Shown here: positions 46,701 through 59,100 of the stretch, in pieces
How the letters are laid out: each line of letters starts with the position of its first letter
How positions within the stretch are numbered: position 1 is the stretch's first letter
NCBI GenBank assembly: GCA_001566295.1
Contig: KQ964247.1
Location: 3,038,001 to 3,102,000 of the forward strand
Source of the DNA: Microdochium bolleyi
Lineage: Eukaryota; Ascomycota; Sordariomycetes; Xylariales; Microdochiaceae
Reading direction: 5' to 3'
DNA: 64,000 nt
Notes under the pieces: model-generated
The model's database searches: none
Told to the model about the DNA's origin: nothing
The model's input: the letters and a program-made list of their open reading frames with translations, nothing else
Translations under genes and position numbers: made by a program

Positions 46701-48758
46701 TCATTTCACCATCCCTGAGTACCTGACAAACAGCCGGTCCAGGAAATGCACATGGCGTATTCCGTTGGGGCGTGCAGCCGCGAATGTGTCAATCGCTTCC
46801 TGCACGCCAAATCCGCACCGCTCTATCAAATAGCATACGAGGAAGTAACCGGTTCGGTTGAAACCATAATGACAATGCACTCCAACGAAGCAGTCTTTGC
46901 TGTCCGAGTCTGGAACGGCCATGCGGACCTTCTGTTCCCCGCGCACTCTGTCTACCAGTGCGATGAACTTCTCGACCTCATCGTCGGTTGGTGGTATCTT
47001 TGACACAGTTGGAAACTTGTGGTAGCGAATTTCCTCTCCCAGGGACCGCGGGTCGTAGACTGGATTGTCATGGCTTATGTCGATGATATCTTTGATGGTA
47101 CCACCCCTATTTGCCAGCAATGAGTATGGCATGGGCAGGAGAGATGATAACAGAGACATACCAATTAGTGGCAAACACTTTCGGGGAGTGTTCATCGTCG
47201 ACCTCCCTCAGTGTCTTCATGGCACGGAAAATGCCTGCTACTGGCTCTGACACGGGCTGCACCCCTTTCCACTTGGCCAGGTTCTTGACGTCCCACTTGC
47301 CCTCCCTTGAGAGATACTGCAACTGCCAGCCCCTGGATCACACATGGAGGTGTTAGTTGCTGGCCCGGGAACGGCTGCACGAGCTGTACAGCCCGGGGCC
47401 AGGGATTGGAAGAAGCAGAAGTCTAATGCTTACAGCGAAAATCGGCCAGTGATACTCTCGTCCAGGAAGTCGCCGACTAGACCAGCCAGAACGCGGACTA
47501 CAGTCGGCGCATACATGAGGGCGTGGCCCGAAGGGAGTATTGTGGTCTTGATGCTCATGGGCGGGCGACGTGGTTGTGGAGGAATACGCGAAGTGCCATC
47601 GGGATCGCGGGGAGTGGACGGGTCTTCATATGGCTCGTCCGGACTGGCAGTTCGAAGCCTGCGATCGAAGTCTTCAGGACGGATAGCCTCGACTGACTCC
47701 GGGAGCCGGTCTTCCTTTCTCTTGATGAGGTTGACTGGAGCAGCGGCGTCCCCGAGAGACACTCCTATGGCCTCAGAGTCGACGGCTGTCTTGGCACTAT
47801 CTTTGCCTGCGGCCGCTGATGTATCTGCGTGCCCACCAGACCGATGATTGCAGCCGGCGTCATCAGGTTTAATCAAGGCTACAATCTTGGACACCTCTGT
47901 GGGCGGTGTCACCTTGTCGTGCTCGCCGGCGATGAGGTAGACAGGAATGTCCAGGCCAGCCCAAGTGGGTTCACCAAAGAGGCCCCCTGTAGGCTTGCCG
48001 TCCACGTACGTGGGAAGGCTGCCCCATGCCATGCGGCGGAAGACGCCAGAGCGGCTCTGCGAGTTGAAGCGATCCTGCAGTATCCGAGTCTCCCTGTCCC
48101 CGTTGGGCCCGACGAAGCGGCGTACACTGGCGCTCTCCGGGCCGCCCCAGCGGTCCCAAGCTCGCCAGACGTTGAATATGAACTCGGGTATCCAGAGAAG
48201 CCTGCGCGCAGCATTGGCGGTGGCCTCTGGCAACGGTCCAGCAACTGGACAGATGGCGACGAGACCCATGACATGCTGCGAGAGGGCTGACCGGGAGGCT
48301 GCAGAGGAACGGTTGGCGAGGCGAGCGGCCAGGACAGTGCCCATGCTGTGTGCGATGAAGACAACACCCTGATTCTCTGTGCGATGATCATCGATGACGG
48401 TCTCGAGCAAGTCGACGAGGGCGTCGGTGGAGTAGGCGTCCCAGGACCTTGGCGCGAAAAGAGAGCGGCCGCAGCCGGGGAGGTCGACGGCGAGGGTCGA
48501 GGCCGAGTTGGCGAGGCTGGTGAGGAGGGGGTGGAACTGGGCGGCGGAACCGCCGAGGCCGTGGACGAAGACGAGAAGAGGCAACGGCGCCGGGTCAACG
48601 GGCAGCTCGGCAGCCTTTGGATGGGGCCGGAAGAAGACACGCAGGCCCGGGTACTCGATTCCGGAGCGGGCGGCCGTGTATGACTGGATGCGAGAGTTGT
48701 CACGGAGCAGCGGCGGGTCCCCGGCGCCAGCATCGGGCGCCGCCGCAGGCCCGGCCAT
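46701..48758 (-). CDS. Alpha/beta hydrolase fused to dual-specificity phosphatase domain
   Basis: Exons 47434-48758, 47162-47332 and 46701-47106 join in frame to 633 residues. The N-terminal half is an alpha/beta hydrolase: oxyanion motif VHGLGGSA, nucleophile elbow AHSMG (Ser about 138), acid loop IAGEHDKVTPP, and near residue 430 the late LPSGHAL motif. A 90-residue charged, Pro-rich insert separates the last two. The C-terminal part is a cysteine phosphatase domain with active site HCHYGFNRTG (Cys about 577, Arg about 583) and the conserved RHVHFLDRLFVRY. The start at 48758 is the first ATG. The two domains are one gene: both introns keep phase across the junction. Substrates are unknown. 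Confidence 0.88.
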
Positions 48759-49195
48759 CGAGCTGTCCTTGGCGTCGGCGTGTTGCTGGTCCACCGTGGC
48801 TGACCGAAAGGGACGCGGAAGGATTGCAGAGGAACTGCCCCGAGGCCGGCACAGAGAGTGGCGAGTCTGGAACAATTGCCAGCAGATGGGGACAGGCAAA
48901 ACAAGTGCTCAGATGTGGGACGGGACTGGGACAGGCGGGTGTGCACTCAGTGCTCCGGGGGGATTCCGCGCACGTCATGGCGCAGGCCCGGCCACTCGCG
49001 CCTCAACGTGCGACCACAACACCGCTCCGATTGGGTAGGCAAATTGTCATCCAGCAGCATCACCAAATGTCTGGACACTTTAAGGTCTTGATTGTGTGGC
49101 CCACCCAAGCGTGTAGCCATTCGCACCACGTCTGTTGTACACGGAGATCATAAAGCACTACAGAATGCGAGTACGTTCTTTCCAGGCTCAATCCA
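48759..49195. other. Intergenic region, promoter of hydrolase-phosphatase gene
   Basis: A 437-bp region between tandem minus-strand genes. It is GC-rich near the start codon and holds the upstream gene's 3' UTR on its right. No clear TATA box is seen. Confidence 0.4.
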
Positions 49196-49981
49196 TCATG
49201 GCCCGGCTCCCCGTCCTTCGCGCCACCCAAGCGGGATCAGCGCTGCGGCAATCTCGTCAATCCCGCGCTCGCGCACAAGCATGTTAAACTGCGCCGCCGC
49301 GTTGTGTGTATCCATCACATCGACACGCATCCCCAGGCTCGCAATGTGCTTGCGCACCGCAGGGGCCAGCGGTCGGATCTCCGGGCCCAGTCCCAATATC
49401 AAGATGTCGGGTCGCGGCCACACCAGGCCCAACAATGCCAGCGACTCGTCGGGAATATCCCACTGGCCCTTCGAGTTGACGAGTCGCTTTCCCTTGTCCC
49501 CGGCAAGCCATGGCTGCCACGCAAAACCCTCACCGCCCACGAGCAGGACTCCAGAGCCGCCCCGGATTTCTGCGCCACTGTTGAGCTGGAAGCCGTCTGC
49601 CATGCACAGGTCGACGGAATGTGAGGGCACCGGCACGGCTCCCAGGACGTCGAGTCTGTCCAAGTCCGATGCCGTCGTCTCTTGCTTGGGAGCAGCGCTG
49701 CTCGTGTCGGGATCCTGCCGCCTCCGCGCCGCGGAGCTTGTGTGCAACTGTCTTGAGGTGGTTTTCAAGCTCGACCTGTGGGAGAGAGCCTCACGAGACC
49801 ATGATGATATGGCCACGTCACGAATTCCAGAGGGGCCAGAACATGATGACCTCTGACGTGAAAAGCCTTCTGCAGCTTCAGCCTTGTGCCCTAGGGAATT
49901 GGCGCAAGCAGCGCGCAAAGAGGACGAGACGACCGAGCGAGCGCAGCGCACAAGGGCGCCAGCAGGAATCGTGCATGCCAT
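49196..49981 (-). CDS. Complex I assembly factor NDUFAF3-like (Mth938/DUF498 domain)
   Basis: A single exon of 261 residues from the ATG at 49981. The first 100 or so residues are rich in Arg, Ser and Ala and poor in acid, as in a mitochondrial presequence (MACTIPAGALVRCARSV). The conserved domain follows: VDLCMADGFQLNSGAEIRGG, then PDILILGLGPEIRPLAPAVR, VDVMDTHNAAAQFNML and IAAALIPLGW. In animals this family works with NDUFAF4 in early assembly of NADH:ubiquinone oxidoreductase; the fungal role is inferred. The frame stays open upstream of the ATG but without another ATG. Confidence 0.88.
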   Translation of the reverse strand: MACTIPAGALVRCARSVVSSSLRAACANSLGHKAEAAEGFSRQRSSCSGPSGIRDVAISSWSREALSHRSSLKTTSRQLHTSSAARRRQDPDTSSAAPKQETTASDLDRLDVLGAVPVPSHSVDLCMADGFQLNSGAEIRGGSGVLLVGGEGFAWQPWLAGDKGKRLVNSKGQWDIPDESLALLGLVWPRPDILILGLGPEIRPLAPAVRKHIASLGMRVDVMDTHNAAAQFNMLVRERGIDEIAAALIPLGWREGRGAGP

Positions 49982-50798
49982 CCTGTGCTGTGCCAGGGTC
50001 GGTGTCGACGATGTCTGCCGTATCTGCTGCACAATGGGTTGGAGGTTGATGGAACCGCTGTCAGCAGTCCGGTCGATTTCTCCCTTCGTAATAGCTTGAA
50101 GTAATGACGAAGGAGTGCATGGATGCGCCGTGACATGTACACCTGCCCCAGGCTGGTTTAGGCACAGACTACTGTAATTGTGCTACCTTAGGAATACATG
50201 ACGGTTCTGCAATCGGATGTGGGGCCTGACTGCCACACAACTTCAGAATCGCCGGCCGCTCATTCGCCACAAAGTCACAGCTGGTTCGAAGAACGGTCTC
50301 GCCGAGCATTTGCAGCTCTCCGAAGCTGGGCACATTGCGATGTCGACCATCAAGACGCTCTGGCACATGTAACATCACAAGAGCCACATATCTCATCTGT
50401 GCCTCCGAAGTGCAATCCTACGCGTGCGGAGTCGAACATGCAAGGCTGTCTCTGCGAATTCCACGTTAGAGCATGCCGCCGTACGAAATGGAACAATTCG
50501 AAAGAGAACAGTCATGTGGCTCTAGCGCCATGTAAATGCTAGGACGAAACTCAAAGTGTGTCCTTGATGTCGTTTTTATTTTTTTCTTTCTCTGGCCGAC
50601 GAGGCAAAGAGCAGAAGCCGTAGAAAGTAGAAAGCCGGCTCCCTTTTATCTCTGTGGGTAGCCGTTCTCTATGCACAACATGCAGACCTGTCCCTGTAAC
50701 ACCGAAAACAATGACGCGGCCGTATCCGTTCCTTTGATGGAGACTTTGCTAACAGCCCCGGAGTCCACCCTTTCTCATTTCGTCATCCGCTGCATCAT
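49982..50798. other. Intergenic region NDUFAF3-like / eL34
   Basis: A 0.82-kb region between tandem minus-strand genes. It holds the promoter of the assembly-factor gene and the eL34 3' UTR. A T-rich stretch at about 50571-50592 may be part of the latter. No other feature is seen. Confidence 0.45.
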
Positions 50799-51659
50799 TT
50801 ACTTCTTCTTGCTGCCCTCGTTCTGCTCCTTGAGAACCTTCTTGACGATCTTCTGCTCCTCAATGAGGAAAGCGCGGACGACACGGTCCCGGACGCAGTT
50901 ACCGCATCTCGAGCCACCGTACGCCCGCTGGACGGTCTTCTTGGGCTTGGAGATGGTGGCGTACTCGCGGGGGCGGAGGGCGGGGACCTGAGAAACACGA
51001 GCAATGTCAGTCTTTGGTTTAGCTGTGAAACGGATGCGCTATGACGAATTTGGAGCCCGTTCTGGATGGCCTGTCGGAGGCCGAGCGTTCGTTGTTTTGT
51101 GCATTTGGCCGTCCGCCGCTGGGCTGAGTTCATGGCTTGCCAGAGCATGGCCCCGTTGAAGTCGTGCATTTGCTGACGAGCTCATGGTACAAAGCTGTCC
51201 GGCCAGAAATTGTGTAGTTTGTGATCATGCCTCCTGCTGTTGACGAACTGTCGGGCCATCCAGAGTCCATCGCATTGTGTCGTATACAGCTTGGTGCGCG
51301 CAAACTGCCATCGGTCAACTTACACCAGGGAGCTTGATGCCGCAGTCACCACACTTGGGGGCAGTGCCGCGCTTCTTGAGGTGAAGCGTACGCAGCTCAC
51401 CACCGGGAGTCTTGACGATCCGGGTCTTGTTGGAGCTGGTGTTGTACCTATGTGCGAATCGCATCAGCATTTCGTCCCAGAATCCTCATCCAGCGGTCCT
51501 GTCTATGGCGACCCTCATCTCACGGCGTCGCACGCTTGCGTCTCGGCACGGTCGAATCGGGGTTGTCCTGGACGTCGAGGCTGCAGGAAGAGCAGTTCTT
51601 CAGGGGCGCAGGACATACGGGTTGCGGCGGCGGTACGTGACACGGTTGTTGGACGGCAT
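50799..51659 (-). CDS. rpl34: 60S ribosomal protein L34 (eL34)
   Basis: Exons 51619-51659, 51324-51447 and 50799-50987 encode 117 residues, the usual length. The sequence is characteristic: MPSNNRVTYRRRNPYNTSSN, GTAPKCGDCGIKLPG, RPREYATISKPKKTVQRAYG, then SRCGNCVRDRVVRAFLIEEQ. The two CxxC pairs of fungal eL34 are present. The first exon is only 41 nt. Introns are 171 and 336 nt, long for this window, which is typical of fungal ribosomal protein genes. A TCACGTGA site lies about 225 nt upstream of the start. Confidence 0.96.
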
Positions 51660-51883
51660 CTTGGCGGTGTTGTTGGGTGTTGACGGGGTTGACTGCCTGG
51701 TACAACGGAGTTGCTCGTAATGGTGGGATTTTGGAGGGTTGAACTTTTTCCGCAAAATCGAGACTGACAGCCTTGCAATTGTGTGGTGTTGGAAATTCAG
51801 GATACCCGCTTCCCAGGCCAATTGAGGGCTTCCTTGGTGACCCACATGTAACATGTCCTTCACACCTGGTCCGAGTGTCTAGT

Positions 51884-51891
51884 CACGTGAT
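51884..51891. promoter_or_regulatory. TCACGTGA palindrome (bHLH-type site), rpl34 side
   Basis: A perfect 8-bp palindrome with CACGTG core, 225 nt upstream of the rpl34 ATG. In fungi such sites bind Cbf1-like or other bHLH proteins. A second copy is at 52704. Confidence 0.5.
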
Positions 51892-52703
51892 GAAATGATC
51901 GGGCTCCAACACCCAATTGAACGACTGGATGAGCTTGCTCACCCTTCAAAGGCCTCGTAAATGCGCTCTGTTCCGAATGCACCAGCAATAGAGCTAAGTT
52001 CCTAAATCCATCTGTTGCCAATGATTTATGGCTAATCCAAATGCAACGACACCTCTTAATTCAGCTATGGAAGACCGCTTTGGGTGGCCGTGAGAGACTG
52101 AGCGTTTGTTGCGGCCCCGGGGTGCTCGAGACTGTGGTGGAAACACAGCAAACAATCAATGGACACACGGCCTACGACTACTACGTTGGCCTCAACCATC
52201 TCCATATTGCGCTTGACCGTGCAGGCCGGAAATAAGTACGGGACACTACGCTGGATCGGCCGACCACTTTTCAAAGGTTGAGAGTTTCAAAGGGAGCAAT
52301 AGATTGGCCAAGTCACATGTACGGCCAACCTAGCAAAACAAAGGTACATGGCCCAAAGCAAAGCAGCATGCAAACCCGATAGCTGGTAGTTGCTGTCTGC
52401 TGCAATGTTAGCATTCAGCCAACTCGGCGGCCGTAACATAGTCTGCGTTTGTAAAATAGCACTTCTGCAGTGCGTGTCCGTGTCAAAGCTCTAGGACTGA
52501 TAATCCCGATGATGCACTGATAGTGGTGCAGAATCATGTGCAAGAGCTCGGTCAACTGGAAACAAGTACGGCAACATGTCGTGTACTTCAAAGTTCCACC
52601 CAAGCCTTGCCGCAACCTGATAACTATCCTTTGCAGGGTTGACTTGTCAAAGCGAAACGGAACAACAGGTTTTACTTCGTAGCTTCAAAGTCGCGACGCC
52701 ATA

Positions 52704-52711
52704 TCACGTGA
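52704..52711. promoter_or_regulatory. TCACGTGA palindrome (bHLH-type site), prp8 side
   Basis: The same perfect palindrome as at 51884, here 449 nt upstream of the prp8 ATG. Confidence 0.45.
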
Positions 52712-53159
52712 CTTGGTCTTTTGCCAAGACCCGAAGCTAAGACCCTTCTTGGGTGGAGGCAGCTGTGATTGGGTGCAGCTCGTCGTCGCGGGTCATGCAT
52801 TTGAGCATGCTTGCTTGCACGTCTCCCAGAAAAATCTCAAGGTACCTACAGCTGCACGTCGGCGCAAAGTGCCATTGTCAACCATCCTCCTCCACTTGTC
52901 ATCACGCTGCCGACACAACCAAGCAACCCGTGTCCACGCTACGGCTTGACACACTTGAGCCTCTGCCTCGTCGCCAGGGCCAGGTGCAATCACCACCTGC
53001 ACGTCACAGCTATTCTTACGCATCATCGAAACCGACATCGCGTCCCCCAGCCGATTGCGACATCCCCCTTACGACTCAGCCGCGCCAGCTCGCGCTGCGC
53101 GAGCCACCGCTCTCACGGCTGCCGCACAAGCACGCAGTCTTTGGGCATCGCCAGCCATC

Positions 53160-56100
53160 ATGTCTGGCCTCCCTCCTCCGCCTCCCCCTGGCTGGGGCCC
53201 GCCGCCACCGCCAGGCGCTCCTCCGCCTCCTCCTCCGCCCGGCGACTTTCTACCACCACCTCCGTCCGGCCCGGCGCCGCCACCACCGCCGGGTTATAGA
53301 GCGCCCGGACATCCGCATGCTGCCAAATTTGCACAAAAGAAGAAGGAATGGCTGCGGAATCAGCGGAACCGCTTCGGCGAGAAGCGGAAGGGCGGCTTCG
53401 TCGAAACGCAGAAGGCGGACATGCCGCCTGAGCATCTGCGTAAGATCGTCAAGGACATTGGCGATGTCTCCCAGAAGAAATACACAAACGACAAGCGCAG
53501 TTATCTCGGTGCGCTAAAGTTCATGCCACATGCTGTGCTTAAGCTACTCGAGAACATGCCCATGCCGTGGGAGTCGGTCCGCGAGGTGAAAGTCCTCTAC
53601 CACGTTAACGGTTGCTTAACACTGGTCAATGAGACTCCACGAGTTATACCCCCAGTCTTTCAGGCCCAATGGGCGACGATGTGGCTCACCATGGCCAAGG
53701 AGAAGAGCGACAGACGACTATTCAAGAGGATGCGTTTCCCGCCGTTTGATGACGAAGAGCCCCCGTTGTCCTGGTCGGAGAACTTGGAGGATGTCGAGCC
53801 CCTGGCGCCCATTCAGATGGAGCTTGACGAGGATGAGGACGCTGCGATCTACGAATGGTTTTACGATCATAGGCCGTTAATTGACACAGAACATGTCAAC
53901 GGACCCAGCTATAAGTCATGGAACTTGACACTACCTCAGATGGCCGCATTATATCGGTTGAGCCGGCCGCTCCTGCCTGATATTGTTGACCCCAACTACT
54001 ATCATCTGTTCGATTTGAAGGGCTTCATGACTGCCAAGGCACTGAACGTTGCTCTTCCCGGTGGCCCACGCTTTGAGCCACTTTTCAAGGACATCGACCC
54101 GAACAATGAAGACTTTGGCGAGTTCAACGCCATCGATCGCATCATCTTCCGCTCACCGATCCGCACCGAGTCTCGAGTCGCCTACCCATATCTGTACAAC
54201 TCGCTTCCACGCAACGTCCAACTCACATGGCACTCGTACCCACAGCTTGTTTATACACCAACAACCGATCCTGACATGCCTGCTTTCCATTTCGACGCGA
54301 GCATCAACCCAATTTCTTCACGGGTTGTGGCATCCAAGAACTTGGCCGTCAGCCACGAGGATGAGCTCTTTGGTGAAGGCAATAATGAAGAGGCAGATGA
54401 CGATTGTTTTCAGTTGCCTGCTGGGGTGGAACCTTTCCTCGCTGATGAGGACCTTGCGAACGAAGATACTGCCTCCGCTATTGCACTGTGGTGGTCGGTC
54501 TTCCCGTTCGACCGCCGATCTGGTTCCATGGTGCGAGCTCAGGACGTGCCTCTCGTCAAGCAGTTCTACCTCCAGCATTGCCCGCCGAAACAGCCTATCA
54601 AGGTTCGCGTGTCATACCAGAAATTGCTGAAATCATACGTCTTGAACGAGCTGCACAAGAAGAAGCCCAAGGCTACAAATCGTCAGAACCTTCTCCGCAC
54701 ACTCAAGCAAACCAAATTCTTCCAGCAGACTACAATCGACTGGGTCGAGGCCGGACTCCAAGTGTGTCGCCAGGGTTTCAACATGCTCAATCTCCTGATC
54801 CACCGGAAGAACCTCACCTACCTGCATCTGGATTACAACTTCAACCTCAAGCCAGTCAAGACTTTGACCACCAAGGAACGCAAGAAGTCCCGATTTGGAA
54901 ACGCATTTCATCTCATGCGCGAGATCCTGCGCCTCACAAAGCTTATTGTCGATTCGCAAGTTCAATACCGCCTTGGCAACATCGATGCTTTTCAGCTGGC
55001 CGACGGCATTCTGTATGCTTTCAACCATGTTGGTCAACTCACGGGCATGTACCGGTACAAATACAAGCTCATGCACCAAATCCGGTCGTGCAAGGACTTG
55101 AAGCACTTGATCTACTATCGCTTCAATACAGGGGCGGTGGGCAAAGGTCCTGGATGCGGTTTCTGGGCTCCTGCTTGGCGTGTCTGGCTGTTCTTCATGC
55201 GCGGCATCATCCCACTTCTGGAAAGATGGCTTGGAAACCTGCTGTCTCGCCAGTTTGAAGGACGTCACAGCAAGGGAGTTGCGAAGACTGTCACCAAGCA
55301 GCGTGTTGAATCACACTACGATCTCGAGCTGCGCGCTTCCGTGATGGCTGATCTCATGGACATGATGCCCGAGGGTATCAAGCAGAATAAGGTGAACACC
55401 GTTTTGCAACATCTCTCTGAGGCTTGGAGGTGCTGGAAGAGCAACATTCCCTGGAAGGTCCCTGGTCTCCCGGCTCCCATTGAGAACATTATCTTGCGAT
55501 ATGTCAAGGCCAAGGCTGACTGGTGGATCTCTGTGGCACACTACAACCGAGAACGCATTCGCAGGGGTGCAACTGTCGACAAAACGGTGGCAAAGAAGAA
55601 TGTTGGCCGGCTGACTCGCCTTTGGCTCAAAGCTGAACAGGAGAGGCAGCACAACTACATGAAGGATGGCCCCTATGTGTCCTCGGAGGAGGCTGTGGCC
55701 ATTTACACCACCACAGTGCACTGGCTCGAGTCTCGGAAATTCACGCCCATTCCATTCCCGAGTGTCTCCTACAAGCACGATACGAAGATCCTCATTCTTG
55801 CGTTGGAGAGACTGCGCGAGGCATACTCTGTTAAAGGTCGTCTCAACCAGAACCAAAGAGAAGAGCTTGCTCTGATTGAGCAGGCGTACGACAGTCCTGG
55901 CACCACGCTCGAACGGATCAAACGCTTTCTGCTGACACAGCGAGCATTCAAGGAGGTCCAAATTGACATGAACGACAACTACAGTACGATCAACCCTGTG
56001 TACGACATTGAGCCCATTGAGAAGATCAGCGACGCTTATCTTGATCAGTACCTGTGGTATCAGGCTGACCAGCGTCACTTGTTCCCCGCATGGATCAAGC

Positions 56101-59100
56101 CATCAGACTCCGAAGTTCCGCCTCTTCTCGTTTACAAGTGGGCTCAGGGTATCAACAACCTCGACAAGGTTTGGCAGACTGCCGATGGCGAGTGCAACGT
56201 CATGATCGAGACGGAGCTGTCCAAGGTCTACGAAAAGATCGACCTGACTCTGCTGAACCGACTGCTCAGGCTGATCATGGACCACAATCTGGCTGATTAC
56301 ATCAGCTCCAAGAACAATGTGCAGTTGACTTACAAAGACATGAACCACGTGAACAGCTACGGCATGATCCGTGGTCTTCAATTCTCTGGATTCGTGTTCC
56401 AGTACTATGGCCTTGTACTCGACCTTCTCCTGCTGGGTCTCAACCGCGCTAGTGAGATCGCGGGGCCACCCAACAGCCCCAACGACTTCCTGCAATTCCG
56501 CGACAGGGAGACCGAGACGAAACATCCTATTCGCCTATACACAAGATACATCGACAAGATCTGGGTCTTCCTTCGGTTTAGTGCCGACGAGTCTCGCGAT
56601 CTGATCCAACGTTTCTTGACCGAGCAACCGGATCCCAATTTTGAGAACGTCATCGGGTACAAAACGAAGAAGTGCTGGCCCCGGGACTCTCGCATGCGCT
56701 TGATGAGGCACGATGTCAATCTTGGTCGTGCCGTCTTCTGGGACCTCAAAAACCGCCTCCCACGCTCTGTGACGACAATTGACTGGGACGACACGTTTGC
56801 TAGTGTATACAGTCGCGACAATCCGAACCTACTGTTCTCCATGTCAGGATTCGAGGTTCGGATCCTGCCGAAGATCCGCAACCAGAACGACGAATTCCCC
56901 GTCAAAGACAGCGTGTGGTCACTCGTGGACAACACAAGCAAGGAAAGAACTGCTCACGCCTTTTTGCAGGTAACCGAGGAGGACATCCAGAAGTTCAACA
57001 ACCGCATTCGGCAGATCTTGATGTCGTCAGGTTCGACAACATTCACCAAGATTGCGAATAAGTGGAACACGGCCTTAATTGCCTTGTTTACTTACTACCG
57101 CGAGGCCGCCGTGTCCACGGTCAATCTACTTGACACCATTGTCAAGTGCGAGACCAAGATTCAAACGCGTGTCAAGATTGGTCTGAACTCGAAGATGCCA
57201 TCTCGTTTTCCCCCGGCGGTGTTCTACACACCCAAGGAACTGGGAGGCCTTGGCATGATTTCCGGCTCCCACATCCTAATTCCTGCTAGCGACAAGAGAT
57301 GGTCGTCTCAAACGGACGTCGGTGTTACTCATTACCGAGCGGGCATGACCCATGACGAAGAGACATTGATCCCCAACATCTTCCGCTACATCATTCCATG
57401 GGAAGCAGAGTTCATTGACTCGCAGCGTGTATGGACAGAGTACTCACAGAAACGTCTTGAGGCGAACCAGCAGAACCGACGCTTGACCCTCGAAGATCTC
57501 GAAGACAGTTGGGATCGTGGTTTGCCTCGAATCAACACCTTGTTCCAGAAAGATCGCAGCACACTGAGTTTCGACAAGGGGTTCCGCACACGGAGCGAGT
57601 TCAAGATCTATCAGTTGATGAGGAGTAACCCGTTCTGGTGGACGAGTCAGCGGCACGACGGCAAACTCTGGAATCTGAATGCTTACCGTACCGATGTGAT
57701 TCAAGCCTTGGGCAATGTTGAAACTATTCTCGAACATACACTCTTCAAGGCAACAGGTTTCCCGTCTTGGGAGGGTCTGTTCTGGGAGAAAGCAAGTGGT
57801 AAGCAAATCTCTTCCGGGCCCTCGTCTCGTCGTGAACAACATACTAAGTCGACTTGTAGGTTTCGAGGAATCGATGAAGTTCAAAAAACTCACCAACGCC
57901 CAAAGATCCGGTCTGAACCAGATCCCTAATCGACGCTTCACCCTTTGGTGGTCTCCGACAATCAACCGAGCCAACGTCTACGTTGGTTTCCAAGTCCAGC
58001 TTGATCTGACCGGCATTTTCCTTCACGGCAAGATCCCGACCCTTAAAATCTCCCTGATCCAGATTTTCCGAGCGCATTTGTGGCAGAAGATCCACGAATC
58101 CGTAGTCATGGACTTCTGTCAAGTGTTTGACCAGGAACTCGAGTCCCTCGGCATAGAAACTGTGCAGAAGGAGACAATTCATCCTCGCAAGTCGTACAAG
58201 ATGAACAGCTCCTGCGCCGACATCCTGCTATTTGCAAGCAACAAGTGGAATGTCACCAGACCGTCCCTTTTGTTTGACACAAAGGACACCCTGGAACCGA
58301 CCACAACGAACAAGTTCTGGGTGGATGTGCAGCTTCGATACGGCGATTATGACTCCCATGACATTGAGAGATACACCCGAGCCAAATACCTCGACTATAC
58401 CAACGATAGCATGAGTATCTATCCCTCCGCGACAGGTCTCATGGTTGGCATTGACCTTGCGTACAACCTGTATTCTGCTTACGGACAATACTTCCCTGGT
58501 CTCAAGGTGTTAGTTCAGCAAGCAATGGCCAAGATTATGAAGGCGAACCCTGCCCTTTACGTCTTGCGCGAGCGCATCAGGAAAGGTCTGCAGTTGTACG
58601 CCTCTGAAAGCAACCAAGAGTTCCTCAACTCCCAGAACTATTCAGAGCTCTTCAGCAACCAGACCAAGCTCTTTATTGACGACACCAACGTCTATCGTGT
58701 CACCATTCACAAGACGTTTGAGGGCAACCTGACGACCAAGCCCATCAACGGGGCTATCTTCATCTTCAACCCACGCACTGGACAACTGTTCCTAAAAATC
58801 ATTCACACAAGCGTGTGGGCGGGACAGAAACGTCTTGGACAGCTGGCGAAGTGGAAGACTGCTGAAGAAGTAGCAGCCCTCATTAGGTCTCTTCCCATCG
58901 AAGAGCAGCCTAAGGAACTCATTGTCACACGCAAGGGCCTGCTGGATCCTCTCGAGGTCCATTTGCTCGACTTTCCGAATATCTCCATCCGGGCCTCTGA
59001 GCTTCAATTGCCCTTTCAGGCCGCGATGAAGGTCGAGAAACTCGGAGACATGATTCTGCGAGCTACGGAGCCGCAGATGGTGCTGTTCAACCTCTATGAT

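Larger units (their letters stand above)
51660..53159. promoter_or_regulatory. Divergent promoter region, rpl34 / prp8
   Basis: A 1.5-kb region between divergent genes. It contains two TCACGTGA palindromes, one near each promoter. The last 300 bp before prp8 are a C/A-rich leader. The frame of prp8 is open upstream to about 53055 but without an ATG before 53160. Confidence 0.5.

Noticed and set aside
48759..48899. N-terminal extension of the hydrolase-phosphatase
   Set aside because: The upstream open frame starts at TTG and reads as random sequence; the first ATG is at 48758.
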